Shown here: piece by piece, positions 49,971 through 59,779 of the stretch | How positions within the stretch are numbered: the first letter of the stretch is position 1 | Layout of the letters: every line of letters starts with the position of its first letter | Source: an uncultured Kordiimonas sp. | GTDB taxonomy: Bacteria > Pseudomonadota > Alphaproteobacteria > Sphingomonadales > Kordiimonadaceae | Assembly (NCBI GenBank): GCA_947503575.1 | Contig: CANNDZ010000001.1 | Location: 744,001-808,000 of the forward strand | Direction: 5' to 3' | DNA length: 64,000 bases | Made by a program: the position numbers and the translations under genes | Notes under the pieces: generated by a model | The model's input: the letters and a program-made list of their open reading frames with translations, nothing else | Told to the model about the DNA's origin: nothing | Database searches by the model: none

Positions 49971-50606
49971 ATGGCAACCGTAACAGCAACAGTAGAAGAA
50001 GTTCTGGGCGCATCCCCCGTCATGCCTGTGTTGGCTTTTCGAAGTGCGGAAGAAGCTGTAGAGGTTTCAAGCGTCTTGTATGACTGTGGTGTGCGCGTGT
50101 TTGAAATTACACTTCGGCACGAAAGCGCGCTGGAGGCGATTAAAGAGGTTAAGGTTGCGCTGCCGGATGACGCGATTGTTGGTGCGGGCACAGTTTTGTC
50201 GCCCGATACGGCGAAACTGGCGCGCAATGCAGGCGCTGTATTTGGTGTGAGCCCCGGCCTGACAAAAGAATTAGGTAGTGCCGTAAGGGCGATGGGCTGG
50301 GCTTTTTTGCCCGGCGTTTCAACCATTTCCGAAGCAATGAGCGCGATGGATATGGGGTTCACTGCCCTAAAGTTTTTCCCGGCTTCTGTTTCGGGTGGGC
50401 CGGGTTTTCTGAAAGCTGCGGCCAGTGTGTTACCGGGCATACAGTTTTGCCCCACTGGCGGGATTTCCGCTGATACAGCACATGAGTATTTGGCTCTTCC
50501 CAATGTGCCGACAGTAGGGGGATCATGGATCACACCCCGAGTTGGCGATGGCACAATTGATCTTGCGGCGACACGCGAACGTGCAACCGCTGCCCTGAAC
50601 TTCTAA
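49971..50606 (+). CDS. eda: 2-dehydro-3-deoxyphosphogluconate aldolase
   Basis: VFEITLRHESALEAIKEV; IVGAGTVLSPD; GFTALKFFPASVSGGPGFLKAAASVLPGIQFCPTGGIS. Confidence 0.95.
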   Translation: MATVTATVEEVLGASPVMPVLAFRSAEEAVEVSSVLYDCGVRVFEITLRHESALEAIKEVKVALPDDAIVGAGTVLSPDTAKLARNAGAVFGVSPGLTKELGSAVRAMGWAFLPGVSTISEAMSAMDMGFTALKFFPASVSGGPGFLKAAASVLPGIQFCPTGGISADTAHEYLALPNVPTVGGSWITPRVGDGTIDLAATRERATAALNF

Positions 50607-50670
50607 AATTCAACAATCGTTGAATATGGCTTGACCGGCTGCTTATAGTGCGACTAGTGTCCCGTATCTG

Positions 50671-51216
50671 GTGGGGAGACCGGTTTTGAAAATCATTCAT
50701 GTTGTTTTTGCCCTGTTGCTTGTAATCGCGGGGATTACCATTTTTGTGTTAGCGGGCGACCCCCCGATGGGCGCAACCGGGGTGCCGCACCCAACCATTG
50801 CTGGCCTGTCGATGGGGGGTGACGGTACGGCCAAATTGGCCGAAATTGGCCGTGCGCCCTATTATTTCCAGATAAGCGTTATATTGCTGGCAGGCTCGCT
50901 ACTGTATATGGGTGTGCCCGAACACAGGCGTGACACCATGCTGAAAGCGTGCTTTGCCGCAGGCTTGGCATTTGCCCTTTTCGTTTGGATCATGCTGTGG
51001 GCTGGCTATGAAAGCTATCTTGCTACCGGCGAAACAACGGTAATATTTGGTTTTCCTGCCCCAACGAACTGGATGTTTTGGGGGGTGTGGGGCAGCTTTG
51101 TTGCCTTTGACCTGTTTTATGTTTTTGCTTTCCGCCGCTATTTTTTGCACCCCGATGATGAGGCTGCGTTTGAAGCGTTGGTGCAGGAGCTTGACGCCGA
51201 GCGGGGGACCGACTGA
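50671..51216 (+). CDS. membrane protein co-encoded with the downstream symporter
   Basis: 181 aa, several TM segments; stop/start overlap with the SSS gene; exact start uncertain. Confidence 0.65.
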   Translation: MGRPVLKIIHVVFALLLVIAGITIFVLAGDPPMGATGVPHPTIAGLSMGGDGTAKLAEIGRAPYYFQISVILLAGSLLYMGVPEHRRDTMLKACFAAGLAFALFVWIMLWAGYESYLATGETTVIFGFPAPTNWMFWGVWGSFVAFDLFYVFAFRRYFLHPDDEAAFEALVQELDAERGTD

Positions 51217-52700
51217 TGGAAGAATATCGCCAGCCGATTATTCTGCTTTTTGTCGCCCTTTACATGGTTGCCTGCATATGGGTTGGCCTGTGGGCCATGC
51301 GCCGGACCAAATCCGCCGGGGACTTTTTTGTTGCTGGTCGTGGATTAGGCCCTTGGGTGGTTAGCCTTGCGGTATTCTCCTCCACGCTGTCCGGGTTCGG
51401 GTTCGTTGGCGGACCGGGCCTTGTGTACGCAACGGGCCTCAGTTCGATCTGGATGGCGGTGTGTTCGGCCCTTGGGTTTGCGACGGGGTATTACCTGATC
51501 GCTAAGCGTATCCGCATGATTGCTGAAGTGCGTAACGCCATGTCGTTGCCGGATATTGTGTTTGCGCGTTATGGCAGTGATGCAGCCCGCCTGTTGACCG
51601 CCGGGACCATACTTCTTGGTGTGCTGGGCTATCTGGCAACGCAAATTCTGGCGATGGGTGTGGTGCTACAATCCATCCTGGCGGGCACGGAAATGTTCGC
51701 AAACATCAGCCTGATTGCCAGTATCGCGATTTCTTCTGCCGTCCTGATTTTTTACTGCGTAACCGGCGGTATTGTGGCGTCTGTATATACAGACCTTGTG
51801 CAAGGCATTGTCATGATCATTGCAGGGGCTTTGGTGGTGATCACGGCGGCCAGTGTGTTTGGTGGCGGATTTGCCGAAGCAACAGATATTCTGCTGGCGA
51901 GTGACGGTGAAGATGTGATGCCGTTTGGAACATTAGGGCCTATGGCCTCGCTTTCGTGGTATTTCTTGTTTGGATTGGGCCTTGCGGGCCAACCGCATGT
52001 GGCTACCAAAATGATGATGAACCGCAAACTGTCGGACAATAAGGTTATCCTGCCGATGACCGTGTTCGGTTATGTTATCGCTGCCATGCTGTGGGTGTCT
52101 GTGGGCATTATCATGCGGGCGCTTGTGCTGGGTGATGTGGCCTTGCCGCTGTCGGGTGCTGATGAAGCGGCCCCTGCGTTTCTATCCACCTATGCGCACC
52201 CTGTTTTGGCGGGTGTTGTATTTGCGGGGCTGTTTGCGGCCATTATGTCAACGGCAGACGGTTTCCTGAATATTGGGGCTGCTGCGATTATTCATGATAT
52301 CCCCAAGGCACTGCGCGGTCGCTCGCTCAACAACGAGCTGTTCTGGGCGCGCACAGCAACCATTGTGTTGTCGCTGGTGGCGGCAGCGATTGCGCTATCA
52401 AGCGGGCAATTGATCGCCATTTTGGGCGCGTTTGGTTGGGGTACTTTTGCTGCGGCGCTTGTGCCTGTGGTGCTTATTGGCCTGAACTGGAAGCAGGCGA
52501 GTGCGCGGGCGGCCATCGCTTCCATTACGGTTAGTCTGATCATCAATTTTGCCATCCAGATATTCCAGATCCAGATACCGTACGCCATATCGGGCGGGTT
52601 CCTTGCCATGCTGACATCAATGATTTTATTCATTGGTTTGTCGCTGCTGGAAAAGCCCAAACCGTTGCCAAAAGACATTGATCGGATCATGGAACTGTAA
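51216..52700 (+). CDS. sodium:solute symporter family (SSS) transporter
   Basis: KSAGDFFVAGRGLGPWVVSLAVFSSTLSGFGFVGGPGLVYATG; 13 or so TM segments; MSTADGFLNIGAAAIIHDI. Confidence 0.93.
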   Translation: MEEYRQPIILLFVALYMVACIWVGLWAMRRTKSAGDFFVAGRGLGPWVVSLAVFSSTLSGFGFVGGPGLVYATGLSSIWMAVCSALGFATGYYLIAKRIRMIAEVRNAMSLPDIVFARYGSDAARLLTAGTILLGVLGYLATQILAMGVVLQSILAGTEMFANISLIASIAISSAVLIFYCVTGGIVASVYTDLVQGIVMIIAGALVVITAASVFGGGFAEATDILLASDGEDVMPFGTLGPMASLSWYFLFGLGLAGQPHVATKMMMNRKLSDNKVILPMTVFGYVIAAMLWVSVGIIMRALVLGDVALPLSGADEAAPAFLSTYAHPVLAGVVFAGLFAAIMSTADGFLNIGAAAIIHDIPKALRGRSLNNELFWARTATIVLSLVAAAIALSSGQLIAILGAFGWGTFAAALVPVVLIGLNWKQASARAAIASITVSLIINFAIQIFQIQIPYAISGGFLAMLTSMILFIGLSLLEKPKPLPKDIDRIMEL

Positions 52701-52735
52701 CGTATTGAACCCCATGCAAAGGGATCAATTTATTC

Positions 52736-54184
52736 ATGACTAAACCCATCCTCGTTTTAATATCGAATGCTCTTCGGCTGGCTGACAATGCTGCGCTTGC
52801 AGAAGCGGCAGCAAGCGGTGCACCGGTTATCCCGGTCTTTATCTATGATGATGTGTCGCCGGATGTGCGGCCCATTGGTAGTGCTAGCAAATGGTGGTTG
52901 CTGCAGTCCCTTCAGGCCTTGTCAAAAGCTTTTGACGGCGTTGGTAGCCGTTTGATTGTGCGTAAAGGAGCGGTTGTTGATGTGGTCAGCGCTTTGGCGG
53001 AAGACACTGGCGCAGGTTCCGTGTTCTTAATGCGCGGTTACACGCCCGGAGAAGCGGCGTTTGAGGCTGCGCTTCATGATGAGTTGGCATCTGAAACATT
53101 TTCTGTGCGCCGGTTCGCCGGTAATCTGTTGATTGAACCGGAGGCCGTGCGCACCAAAACTGGCACACCCTATAATGTGTTTACGCCTTTCTGGCGCACT
53201 GCATCCGATTTGATCGATACGGTGGAGCCGCATCCCGCGCCAACCAGCCTGCTGACGCCCGATACCTGGCCAGCAAGCGATGAGATCGAAAGCCTGGGGC
53301 TGGAGCCGAAACCAGCGTATTGGGCTGATCCGATTGCCGCCACATGGACGCCGGGTGAAGCCGCAGCCAAACAGCGTTTGGAAGACTTTCTGTCCAGCCG
53401 CGTGAACGACTATAAAGCCGCTCGCGATGTACCCAGCATTGAGGCAACGTCAGCGCTGTCGCCGCATCTGGCCTTCGGTGAAATTGGTCCCCGCACCATT
53501 TGGTGGCAGACCAAACAGCGAGTTGCCAAGGATAATAGCATCAGTGGCGGTGGACACCATTTCCTGCGGGAACTTGGCTGGCGGGAGTTTTCAACCCACC
53601 TGTTGTTTCGCCGCCCCGAAATGCAAACAGAACCCATGCGCGACCAGTTCCGCGACTTCCCCTGGTATGAAGGGCGGGGGGACGGCCTGACCGCGTGGCA
53701 AAAAGGCCTGACGGGCTTCCCCATTGTGGACGCGGGCATGCGCCAGCTTTGGCAAACCGGATGGATGCACAACCGGGTACGGATGATTGTTGCGTCTTTT
53801 TTGGTGAAGGACCTGCTGTGGCACTGGCGCGACGGCGAGGCCTGGTTTTGGGATACACTGGTTGATGCCCACTTCGGCAACAATATCGCCAGTTGGCAGT
53901 GGGTCGCGGGATGCGGTGCCGACGCTGCGCCGTACTTCCGCATCTTCAACCCGATCACACAGGGCGAAAAGTTTGACCCGGATGGTAAATACGTGCGCCG
54001 GTTTGTACCCGAACTGGCAGACCTGCCCGATGCCTACATCCACAAACCGTTTGAAGCGCCTGCAGGCATTCTGCAAATGGCGGGGGTGCGGCTTGGGGAA
54101 ACCTATCCCAAGCCGATTGTTGACCGCAAAGTGGCGCGTGAAAATGCGCTGGCCGCGCTCGCCAGTATTAAAAAAGACCCCTAA
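52736..54184 (+). CDS. phrB: deoxyribodipyrimidine photolyase
   Basis: LRLADNAALAEAA; LRELGWREFSTHLLF; WQKGLTGFPIVDAGMRQLWQTGWMHNRVRMIVASFLVKDLLWHWRDGEAWFWDTLVDAHFGNNIASWQWVAGCGADAAPYFRIFNP. Confidence 0.97.
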   Translation: MTKPILVLISNALRLADNAALAEAAASGAPVIPVFIYDDVSPDVRPIGSASKWWLLQSLQALSKAFDGVGSRLIVRKGAVVDVVSALAEDTGAGSVFLMRGYTPGEAAFEAALHDELASETFSVRRFAGNLLIEPEAVRTKTGTPYNVFTPFWRTASDLIDTVEPHPAPTSLLTPDTWPASDEIESLGLEPKPAYWADPIAATWTPGEAAAKQRLEDFLSSRVNDYKAARDVPSIEATSALSPHLAFGEIGPRTIWWQTKQRVAKDNSISGGGHHFLRELGWREFSTHLLFRRPEMQTEPMRDQFRDFPWYEGRGDGLTAWQKGLTGFPIVDAGMRQLWQTGWMHNRVRMIVASFLVKDLLWHWRDGEAWFWDTLVDAHFGNNIASWQWVAGCGADAAPYFRIFNPITQGEKFDPDGKYVRRFVPELADLPDAYIHKPFEAPAGILQMAGVRLGETYPKPIVDRKVARENALAALASIKKDP

Positions 54185-54248
54185 ATCGCCTACACGCAAG
54201 TCCAATGGTGCATTTGTGCCAAAGCCACTATAGAAGGGGCGTGACCAG

Positions 54249-56300
54249 TTGCGGGATATTCAGATGGCCAGAAAAACCAGGCGCGTGTTGAAACGACTAG
54301 GTGGTGGTGTCGTCTTTTTGGCAGTGCTGTATTTGGTTGCCAGCCCTTTTGTTGTGCCAATGATCGCGCAGCGATTTGTCAGTGATTTTGACGATGAGTT
54401 GAGCGTCAGGTTTGGATCAGCGTTATTCCATCCCCTTACTTTTGACCTTCTGGTCGATGACCTGGAGCTGCTGGGGCCTGATAAAACAGTTCTTGCGCAA
54501 ATTCCGTCTGCGCGGCTGCCACTTGATGTGAGTGACTTGCTTGCAGGAACAGGCACTTTCACGTCAGAGTCCCTGAACGCAAGGTGGCGTAACGAGGATC
54601 AGCAAGTCGTTGTTACCCTATCCGATATTGCACCAGCCCTCATTGCGCCCTTTGGTAAAACATTGGGTATCGAAATAGCCGCAGGCCGTTTTAGCGCACA
54701 GATTAATGCTCCGATTGAGGAGGGGCCGATTACCGGCAGCATTTCGGTTCGGGACCTTCAGGCACGCAGTACAGACATGCAAACGGATTTCAGCCTCAAG
54801 GCCCTGACACTGGATAGCGTTGAATTTGATCCAGAGGCGCAAACGCTAACTGTCGAGGACGTTACCATAGCCAGTTTGCGGGCCCGCAACGAGGACGCGC
54901 CAGCGGCCCTAAATGCTGAGGCGGTCACACTGGATAGCGCTACCTTTGACCTGGATGCACAAACGCTCACGACCAAGGACGTCGCCATAACAAGCCTGGA
55001 GGTGCGCAGCGGGGATGCGCCGGAGGCTCTAAACGCTGAGGTGGTCACACTGGATAGCGCCACCTATGACCTGGATGCACAAACGCTGACGACCAAGGAC
55101 ATTGCCATAACAAGCCTGGAGGTGCGCAGCGGGGACGCACCAGTGGCTTTTAACGCTGGAACGCTGACCCTGAACAGCGCTACCTTCGACACGGATGCGC
55201 AAACATTGAACGTGGGGCGTGTGGTGCTAACCAACCCCCTATTGGACAATATTGCTCTTCCGACACCCGGTCTTATCGCCCGTAGCCGTGCTGAAAAGCG
55301 CGCTGCAGAATTGCAGATTGCAGTCGACGGCATCGACGTTATAAACGCCGAGATAAATATGCTTGGGCACGGCCCTGATGCCATGCCAGTGCAGATCACC
55401 ACACCAACCATGACCCTGAGCGATCTTCGGTACGGGACAGATTGGTCCGGCACCCTAGAAGCTGCTGGCATGGTGAGTATAGGCGATACAGGTAACCCAG
55501 GCGGCACAACAAGCCCATTTACCCTTGCAGCACAGGTGGATAGCGCAGAGGCGGCAACCGGCCAGATAAGTCTGGTGGTTGACCGGCTGGATCATGCAGT
55601 GTTGTCCCCCGGCCTGTTCACTCTACTGGGGCGCGCATCTGCGGCGGGAACCTTCTATGCTGACCTGGAAGCCAGCAGCACAAATGGTGACCTGGATGGG
55701 TCACTATCCCTATTGTTCGACCAGTGGGAATGGGGTGACCTAAATCCGGATTATAGCGGCGAGCCGATCCCCTTACGCAAAGCGTTTAATATCTTACGCG
55801 GGCGCGGTGGGCGTGTGCGCATGAGCCTGCCGCTGGAGGGTAATCTAGACGAACCAACCTTCAGGGGGGATGCCGTGGTGCGCCGGGCAACCAATCGCGC
55901 CATCGGTGATATTGTGGGGGCTCCGTTCAAGCTTCTTGGTGCTCTCATACCCGGTGGCGGCAAGAGCGACCTGGAACTGAACAAGATCGAGTTTGATGCT
56001 GGTTCAGCTGAACTCACACCCCTTGACCGGTCCAAACTCAGCGCACTCGCCGTCGCGCTCATCGAGCGTCCCAGTCTTCAGCTTGAAATACAAGGTGCTG
56101 CATCTGAAAAGCTGGACTTCCCAAATACAGTCGCGCAACCGGGCGAATTGGCGGCCCTAAGCACCAAAAGAGCTGATGCTGTTAAGGTATATCTCATCGT
56201 TGCCGGTGTTGATGAGGCACGCTTAAGCACAACGATAAACACCACTTCTACGGAAAACGGAAAGGGCAAGCCTGTTGTGCGGCTAACCATCATCTCCTAG
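54249..56300 (+). CDS. DUF748/AsmA-like protein with OmpA-like C-terminal region
   Basis: N-terminal TM, LLVDDLELLGPD; C-terminal FDAGSAELTPLDRSKLSALAVALIERPSLQLEIQGAA. Confidence 0.78.
   Translation: MRDIQMARKTRRVLKRLGGGVVFLAVLYLVASPFVVPMIAQRFVSDFDDELSVRFGSALFHPLTFDLLVDDLELLGPDKTVLAQIPSARLPLDVSDLLAGTGTFTSESLNARWRNEDQQVVVTLSDIAPALIAPFGKTLGIEIAAGRFSAQINAPIEEGPITGSISVRDLQARSTDMQTDFSLKALTLDSVEFDPEAQTLTVEDVTIASLRARNEDAPAALNAEAVTLDSATFDLDAQTLTTKDVAITSLEVRSGDAPEALNAEVVTLDSATYDLDAQTLTTKDIAITSLEVRSGDAPVAFNAGTLTLNSATFDTDAQTLNVGRVVLTNPLLDNIALPTPGLIARSRAEKRAAELQIAVDGIDVINAEINMLGHGPDAMPVQITTPTMTLSDLRYGTDWSGTLEAAGMVSIGDTGNPGGTTSPFTLAAQVDSAEAATGQISLVVDRLDHAVLSPGLFTLLGRASAAGTFYADLEASSTNGDLDGSLSLLFDQWEWGDLNPDYSGEPIPLRKAFNILRGRGGRVRMSLPLEGNLDEPTFRGDAVVRRATNRAIGDIVGAPFKLLGALIPGGGKSDLELNKIEFDAGSAELTPLDRSKLSALAVALIERPSLQLEIQGAASEKLDFPNTVAQPGELAALSTKRADAVKVYLIVAGVDEARLSTTINTTSTENGKGKPVVRLTIIS
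54804..55283 (+). repeat. 120-bp in-frame tandem repeat, about 4 units
   Basis: Units begin at 54804, 54924, 55044 and 55164; each encodes about 40 aa (VTLDSATFDLDAQTLTTKDVAITSLEVRSGDAPEALNAE). Confidence 0.85.
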
Positions 56301-56368
56301 CGCAGCGTCGCGTTGACATATGCTAAGGTGCGGCCCACATCCTAATAACGACATAGGGGAAGCGACAC

Positions 56369-56953
56369 ATGAAAAAACAGGCTTCAAGCTTCGAATGGCG
56401 CAAAGTTGGTGCCGAGGTTGGCGCGATTGTTTTTGCGGTTTTGCTGGCCCTGTGGCTGGAAGGCTGGCGCGAGGACGTGGAACGCCAAGAGCGTGCAGAC
56501 CTGTTTCTGGACCGAATTCGCGCTGAAATCTCCCAAAACCGGGAAAACTTGCAGGAAACCATCCACCAGCATGAAGACTATATGGCCGGTCTTGAAGCTG
56601 CGATCAAAGACGGTAATGCGTCCATAGAAGCGGTTGGCCCCTTTTTGCAAATTGAAGGCAGTGCAACCAACAGTTCAGCCTGGCAGTCCGCCAAGATGTC
56701 TCAATCAATCAGCCAAATGCCGCCTGAAATGGTCGCCGATCTTGCATCCATATACGATACGCAAACCTACTACGCTAACTACCTCGCCTTTTTCTTCCAC
56801 AACTATACCGAACTCGCCACAGCCATCGAAGTTAATGACCGACCGATTGTTTCTGCGCGTAAGTTTTATCGGCATCTGGATGTTACCAATACGCTCGCCG
56901 AACAGTTACTTCGGCGGTATGACGCCTTCTTGCAACAGCAAAGCGGTAACTAA
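56369..56953 (+). CDS. single-TM protein, paralogue A (DUF6090-like N-terminus)
   Basis: MKKQASSFEWRKVGAEVGAIVFAVLLALWLEGWREDVERQERADLFLDRI. Confidence 0.65.
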   Translation: MKKQASSFEWRKVGAEVGAIVFAVLLALWLEGWREDVERQERADLFLDRIRAEISQNRENLQETIHQHEDYMAGLEAAIKDGNASIEAVGPFLQIEGSATNSSAWQSAKMSQSISQMPPEMVADLASIYDTQTYYANYLAFFFHNYTELATAIEVNDRPIVSARKFYRHLDVTNTLAEQLLRRYDAFLQQQSGN

Positions 56954-56993
56954 TTTATTCCACGTCCTGATAACGACTTAGGGGAGGCGATAC

Positions 56994-57614
56994 ATGAAAA
57001 AACAGGGTTCGAGTTTCGATTGGCGCAAAGTTGGTGCCGAGGTTGGCGCGATTGTTTTTGCGGTTTTGCTGGCCCTGTGGCTGGAAGGCTGGCGCGAGGA
57101 CGTGGAACGCCAAGAGCGTGCAGACCTTTTTCTGAACCGTATAAAAACGGAGGTTCAGGAAAACCGGGATGACCTGCGGTCTGCGATGACAGAGAACCAA
57201 GCATATATCGACGGCTTAAAAGCTGTGTTAGATAGCGAGCAAATAGAGTTTACCGACCTCATGCCGTTCATTCAGGCTGAAAGTGCAAGTACGCAGGATG
57301 CCGCCTGGCAGTCTGCTCAGATGACACAAACCATTGCCAACATGCCTGCTGACGCTGTGGCCTCTTTGGCAAAAGTTTATGATTTGCAGGACGAATATGT
57401 CGATTACATGCGGATGTTTTTTCAACGGTTTATCGATATGGTTATGGAAATGCGCGCAGAGGAATCCCGCGAGCTGGGCGCCCAGCGATTTAGGCAGCAT
57501 CTATCTGTTAGCAACTCATTGGCGGAACAACTTCTAACCGGCTATGACGCATTTCTGGCAACGCACGGCCTCACCACCAAGGGTGAGAAGCAGGCGGCAG
57601 CTGGCGGCAGTTAA
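56994..57614 (+). CDS. single-TM protein, paralogue B (DUF6090-like N-terminus)
   Basis: MKKQGSSFDWRKVGAEVGAIVFAVLLALWLEGWREDVERQERADLFLNRI; 107-nt identity with paralogue A. Confidence 0.65.
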   Translation: MKKQGSSFDWRKVGAEVGAIVFAVLLALWLEGWREDVERQERADLFLNRIKTEVQENRDDLRSAMTENQAYIDGLKAVLDSEQIEFTDLMPFIQAESASTQDAAWQSAQMTQTIANMPADAVASLAKVYDLQDEYVDYMRMFFQRFIDMVMEMRAEESRELGAQRFRQHLSVSNSLAEQLLTGYDAFLATHGLTTKGEKQAAAGGS

Positions 57615-58708
57615 TCCAGCTCTCCCAATATGTTCTCAGTATCCGCGCCTTTCTCGGCGGGGCCGTGCCGCACTTCTGGTTTTGTTCGGGAAAACTTTGG
57701 TGTGGGCGCGGGCTGGGTAACACCATCCACGTCAATAAAGCTCTCTCTTGCGGCGTTGTGAGGGTGCTTGTGCGCTTCCCAAAAGGGCAATATGGGCGCA
57801 AAACAGGCATCCGTGCCGTCCAGCAGGGCCTGCCAGTCTGCCAGTGTTTTACTTTTAAAAATTTCTGTCAGCTCTGCCTTCAGTGCTGGCCATTCACCGG
57901 GGTTCAAATGCTTTTGCATCCAGCTCTCATCCAGGCCAGTTTTATCAATAAATACCTGCATGAACTGCGGTTCAATCGCCCCCAGTGCAACATATTCGCC
58001 GTCTGACGTTTCAAACGTGCCGTAAAAATGCGCCCCGCCATCCAGTAGGTTCACACCGCGCATCGGTGCCCAGCGATGGCTTGCCATCAGGGAATGGAAA
58101 ATGGACATCAACGCGCTGGACCCTTCCACCATGCTGACATCCACAACTTGGCCTTTGCCAGATTTCTGGGCCTCAAGGAGCGCGCACACAAGCCCAAACG
58201 CCAGCATCATACCGCCGCCGCCATAGTCCCCTATCAGATTAAGCGGTGCCGTCGGCGGCGCGCCCGCTGGGCCAATGGCGTGCAGCGCGCCCGACAGAGC
58301 AATATAGTTGATATCGTGCCCGGCGGTGTGTGCCAGCGGTCCGGTTTGCCCCCAGCCCGTCATGCGGCCATACACCAGTTTGGGGTTGACAGCTGACACC
58401 TCGTCGGGACCAAGCCCCAGCTTTTCCATGACGCCGGGGCGGTATCCTTCAAACAAGGCATCAGCGGTTTCGCACAGTTTCAGGAAACTGGCTTTGCCGT
58501 CGTCGGATTTGAGGTCGAGCTCGATGGAGCGTTTGCCTCGGCGATTAATGTCAACCGCGAGGTCCGTTGCGCTGCGCCCCGGGCGTTCAACAGCAATAAC
58601 GTCTGCGCCCATGTCAGCGAACATCATGCCGGCAAACGGCCCCGGCCCAATGCCCACAACTTCAATAATACGATAGCCTGATAATGGTCCCACGCCGTGC
58701 CCCTCCAA
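57611..58708 (-). CDS. CaiB/BaiF CoA-transferase family protein (alpha-methylacyl-CoA racemase-like)
   Basis: LSGYRIIEVVGIGPGPFAGMMFADMGADVIAVERPGR; VYGRMTGWGQTGPLAHTAGHDINYIALSGALHAIG. Confidence 0.95.
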   Translation of the reverse strand: MEGHGVGPLSGYRIIEVVGIGPGPFAGMMFADMGADVIAVERPGRSATDLAVDINRRGKRSIELDLKSDDGKASFLKLCETADALFEGYRPGVMEKLGLGPDEVSAVNPKLVYGRMTGWGQTGPLAHTAGHDINYIALSGALHAIGPAGAPPTAPLNLIGDYGGGGMMLAFGLVCALLEAQKSGKGQVVDVSMVEGSSALMSIFHSLMASHRWAPMRGVNLLDGGAHFYGTFETSDGEYVALGAIEPQFMQVFIDKTGLDESWMQKHLNPGEWPALKAELTEIFKSKTLADWQALLDGTDACFAPILPFWEAHKHPHNAARESFIDVDGVTQPAPTPKFSRTKPEVRHGPAEKGADTENILGELD

Positions 58709-58760
58709 CTCAATGAACTGCTCTCATCAAATTAGGGGGCTTTTGCGGTGGGGCAAGCGC

Positions 58761-59531
58761 TTACTTTGGCGCCATACGGGCGGCTGCATCCATACGGATG
58801 GTCTCACCGTTCAGGTAAGCGTTTTCAACGATATGCCCCGCAAGCTTGGCGTATTCTTCCGGCATGCCCAGGCGCTTGGGGAAAACAACTTGCTCCTTCA
58901 GGCTTTCAACAGCGGCCTCTGGCAGGCCGTCAAACAGCGGCGTGTGAATAAAGCCGGGCGCAATGGTCATGACCCGAATGCCCTGACGGGCAAACTCGCG
59001 CGCGGTTGGCAATGTCAGGCCAACGATGCCGCCTTTGGACGCCGCATAAGCCGCTTGGCCAATTTGGCCTTCGTAGGCCGCAACCGAGGCGGTGTTGATG
59101 ATCACGCCGCGTTCGCCGTCTTCACCCGGTTCATTGGTTGCCATCGCTTGCGCGGCTTCCGCCAGCATATTGAAGCTGCCGATCAGGTTCACGCCAATAA
59201 CCCGACGAAAGTGGTCCATCGGGTATCGGTTGCCTTCACGGTCCAGCACTTTTTCAGGGTTGCCAATGCCCGCGCAGTTCACCGCAACACTAAGGCCACC
59301 GAACTCTGATACTGCAAGGGCAACCGCTGCTTTCACATCGTCTTCGCTGGTAACATCTGTGCGGATATAGCGGGCTTTGCCGTCCAGTTCTTTTTCCAGC
59401 GCCATGCCAAGGTCATCGTTTACGTCCACAATGATCGCGTTTGCGCCCTTGGCAACAAAGGCGCGCACTGTCGCACGCCCCAAACCTGATGCACCGCCGG
59501 TAACAAGAACGGTTTTGCCAGCAATATCCAT
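58761..59531 (-). CDS. SDR family 3-hydroxyacyl-CoA dehydrogenase (type II-like)
   Basis: [81 protein letters not shown]. Confidence 0.94.
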   Translation of the reverse strand: MDIAGKTVLVTGGASGLGRATVRAFVAKGANAIIVDVNDDLGMALEKELDGKARYIRTDVTSEDDVKAAVALAVSEFGGLSVAVNCAGIGNPEKVLDREGNRYPMDHFRRVIGVNLIGSFNMLAEAAQAMATNEPGEDGERGVIINTASVAAYEGQIGQAAYAASKGGIVGLTLPTAREFARQGIRVMTIAPGFIHTPLFDGLPEAAVESLKEQVVFPKRLGMPEEYAKLAGHIVENAYLNGETIRMDAAARMAPK

Positions 59532-59779
59532 GAAAGCTCTCCTGAAAAATCAGCAATTGAAAATTGGCTGGACCATAAGCGAAGCAAACACCGTGCGGCA
59601 AGCGTGAAATCGGCTTATCGGCTGCATCTATTTGTCTCATCGAAAGAAAGCGCGCTTACACAGGCATCATAATATTGTGATGCCCTTGCAGGGCTGATAA
59701 CACTTGGCGTCTGCGGTTCAGCCCCCCATATCGCTGAAACAAGCGAAATTTGGGCTCGCAAAGGATCAGGAGATATCCG

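Noticed and set aside
58713-59309. 198-aa plus-strand ORF
   Set aside because: Antisense to a clear SDR dehydrogenase; no independent support.
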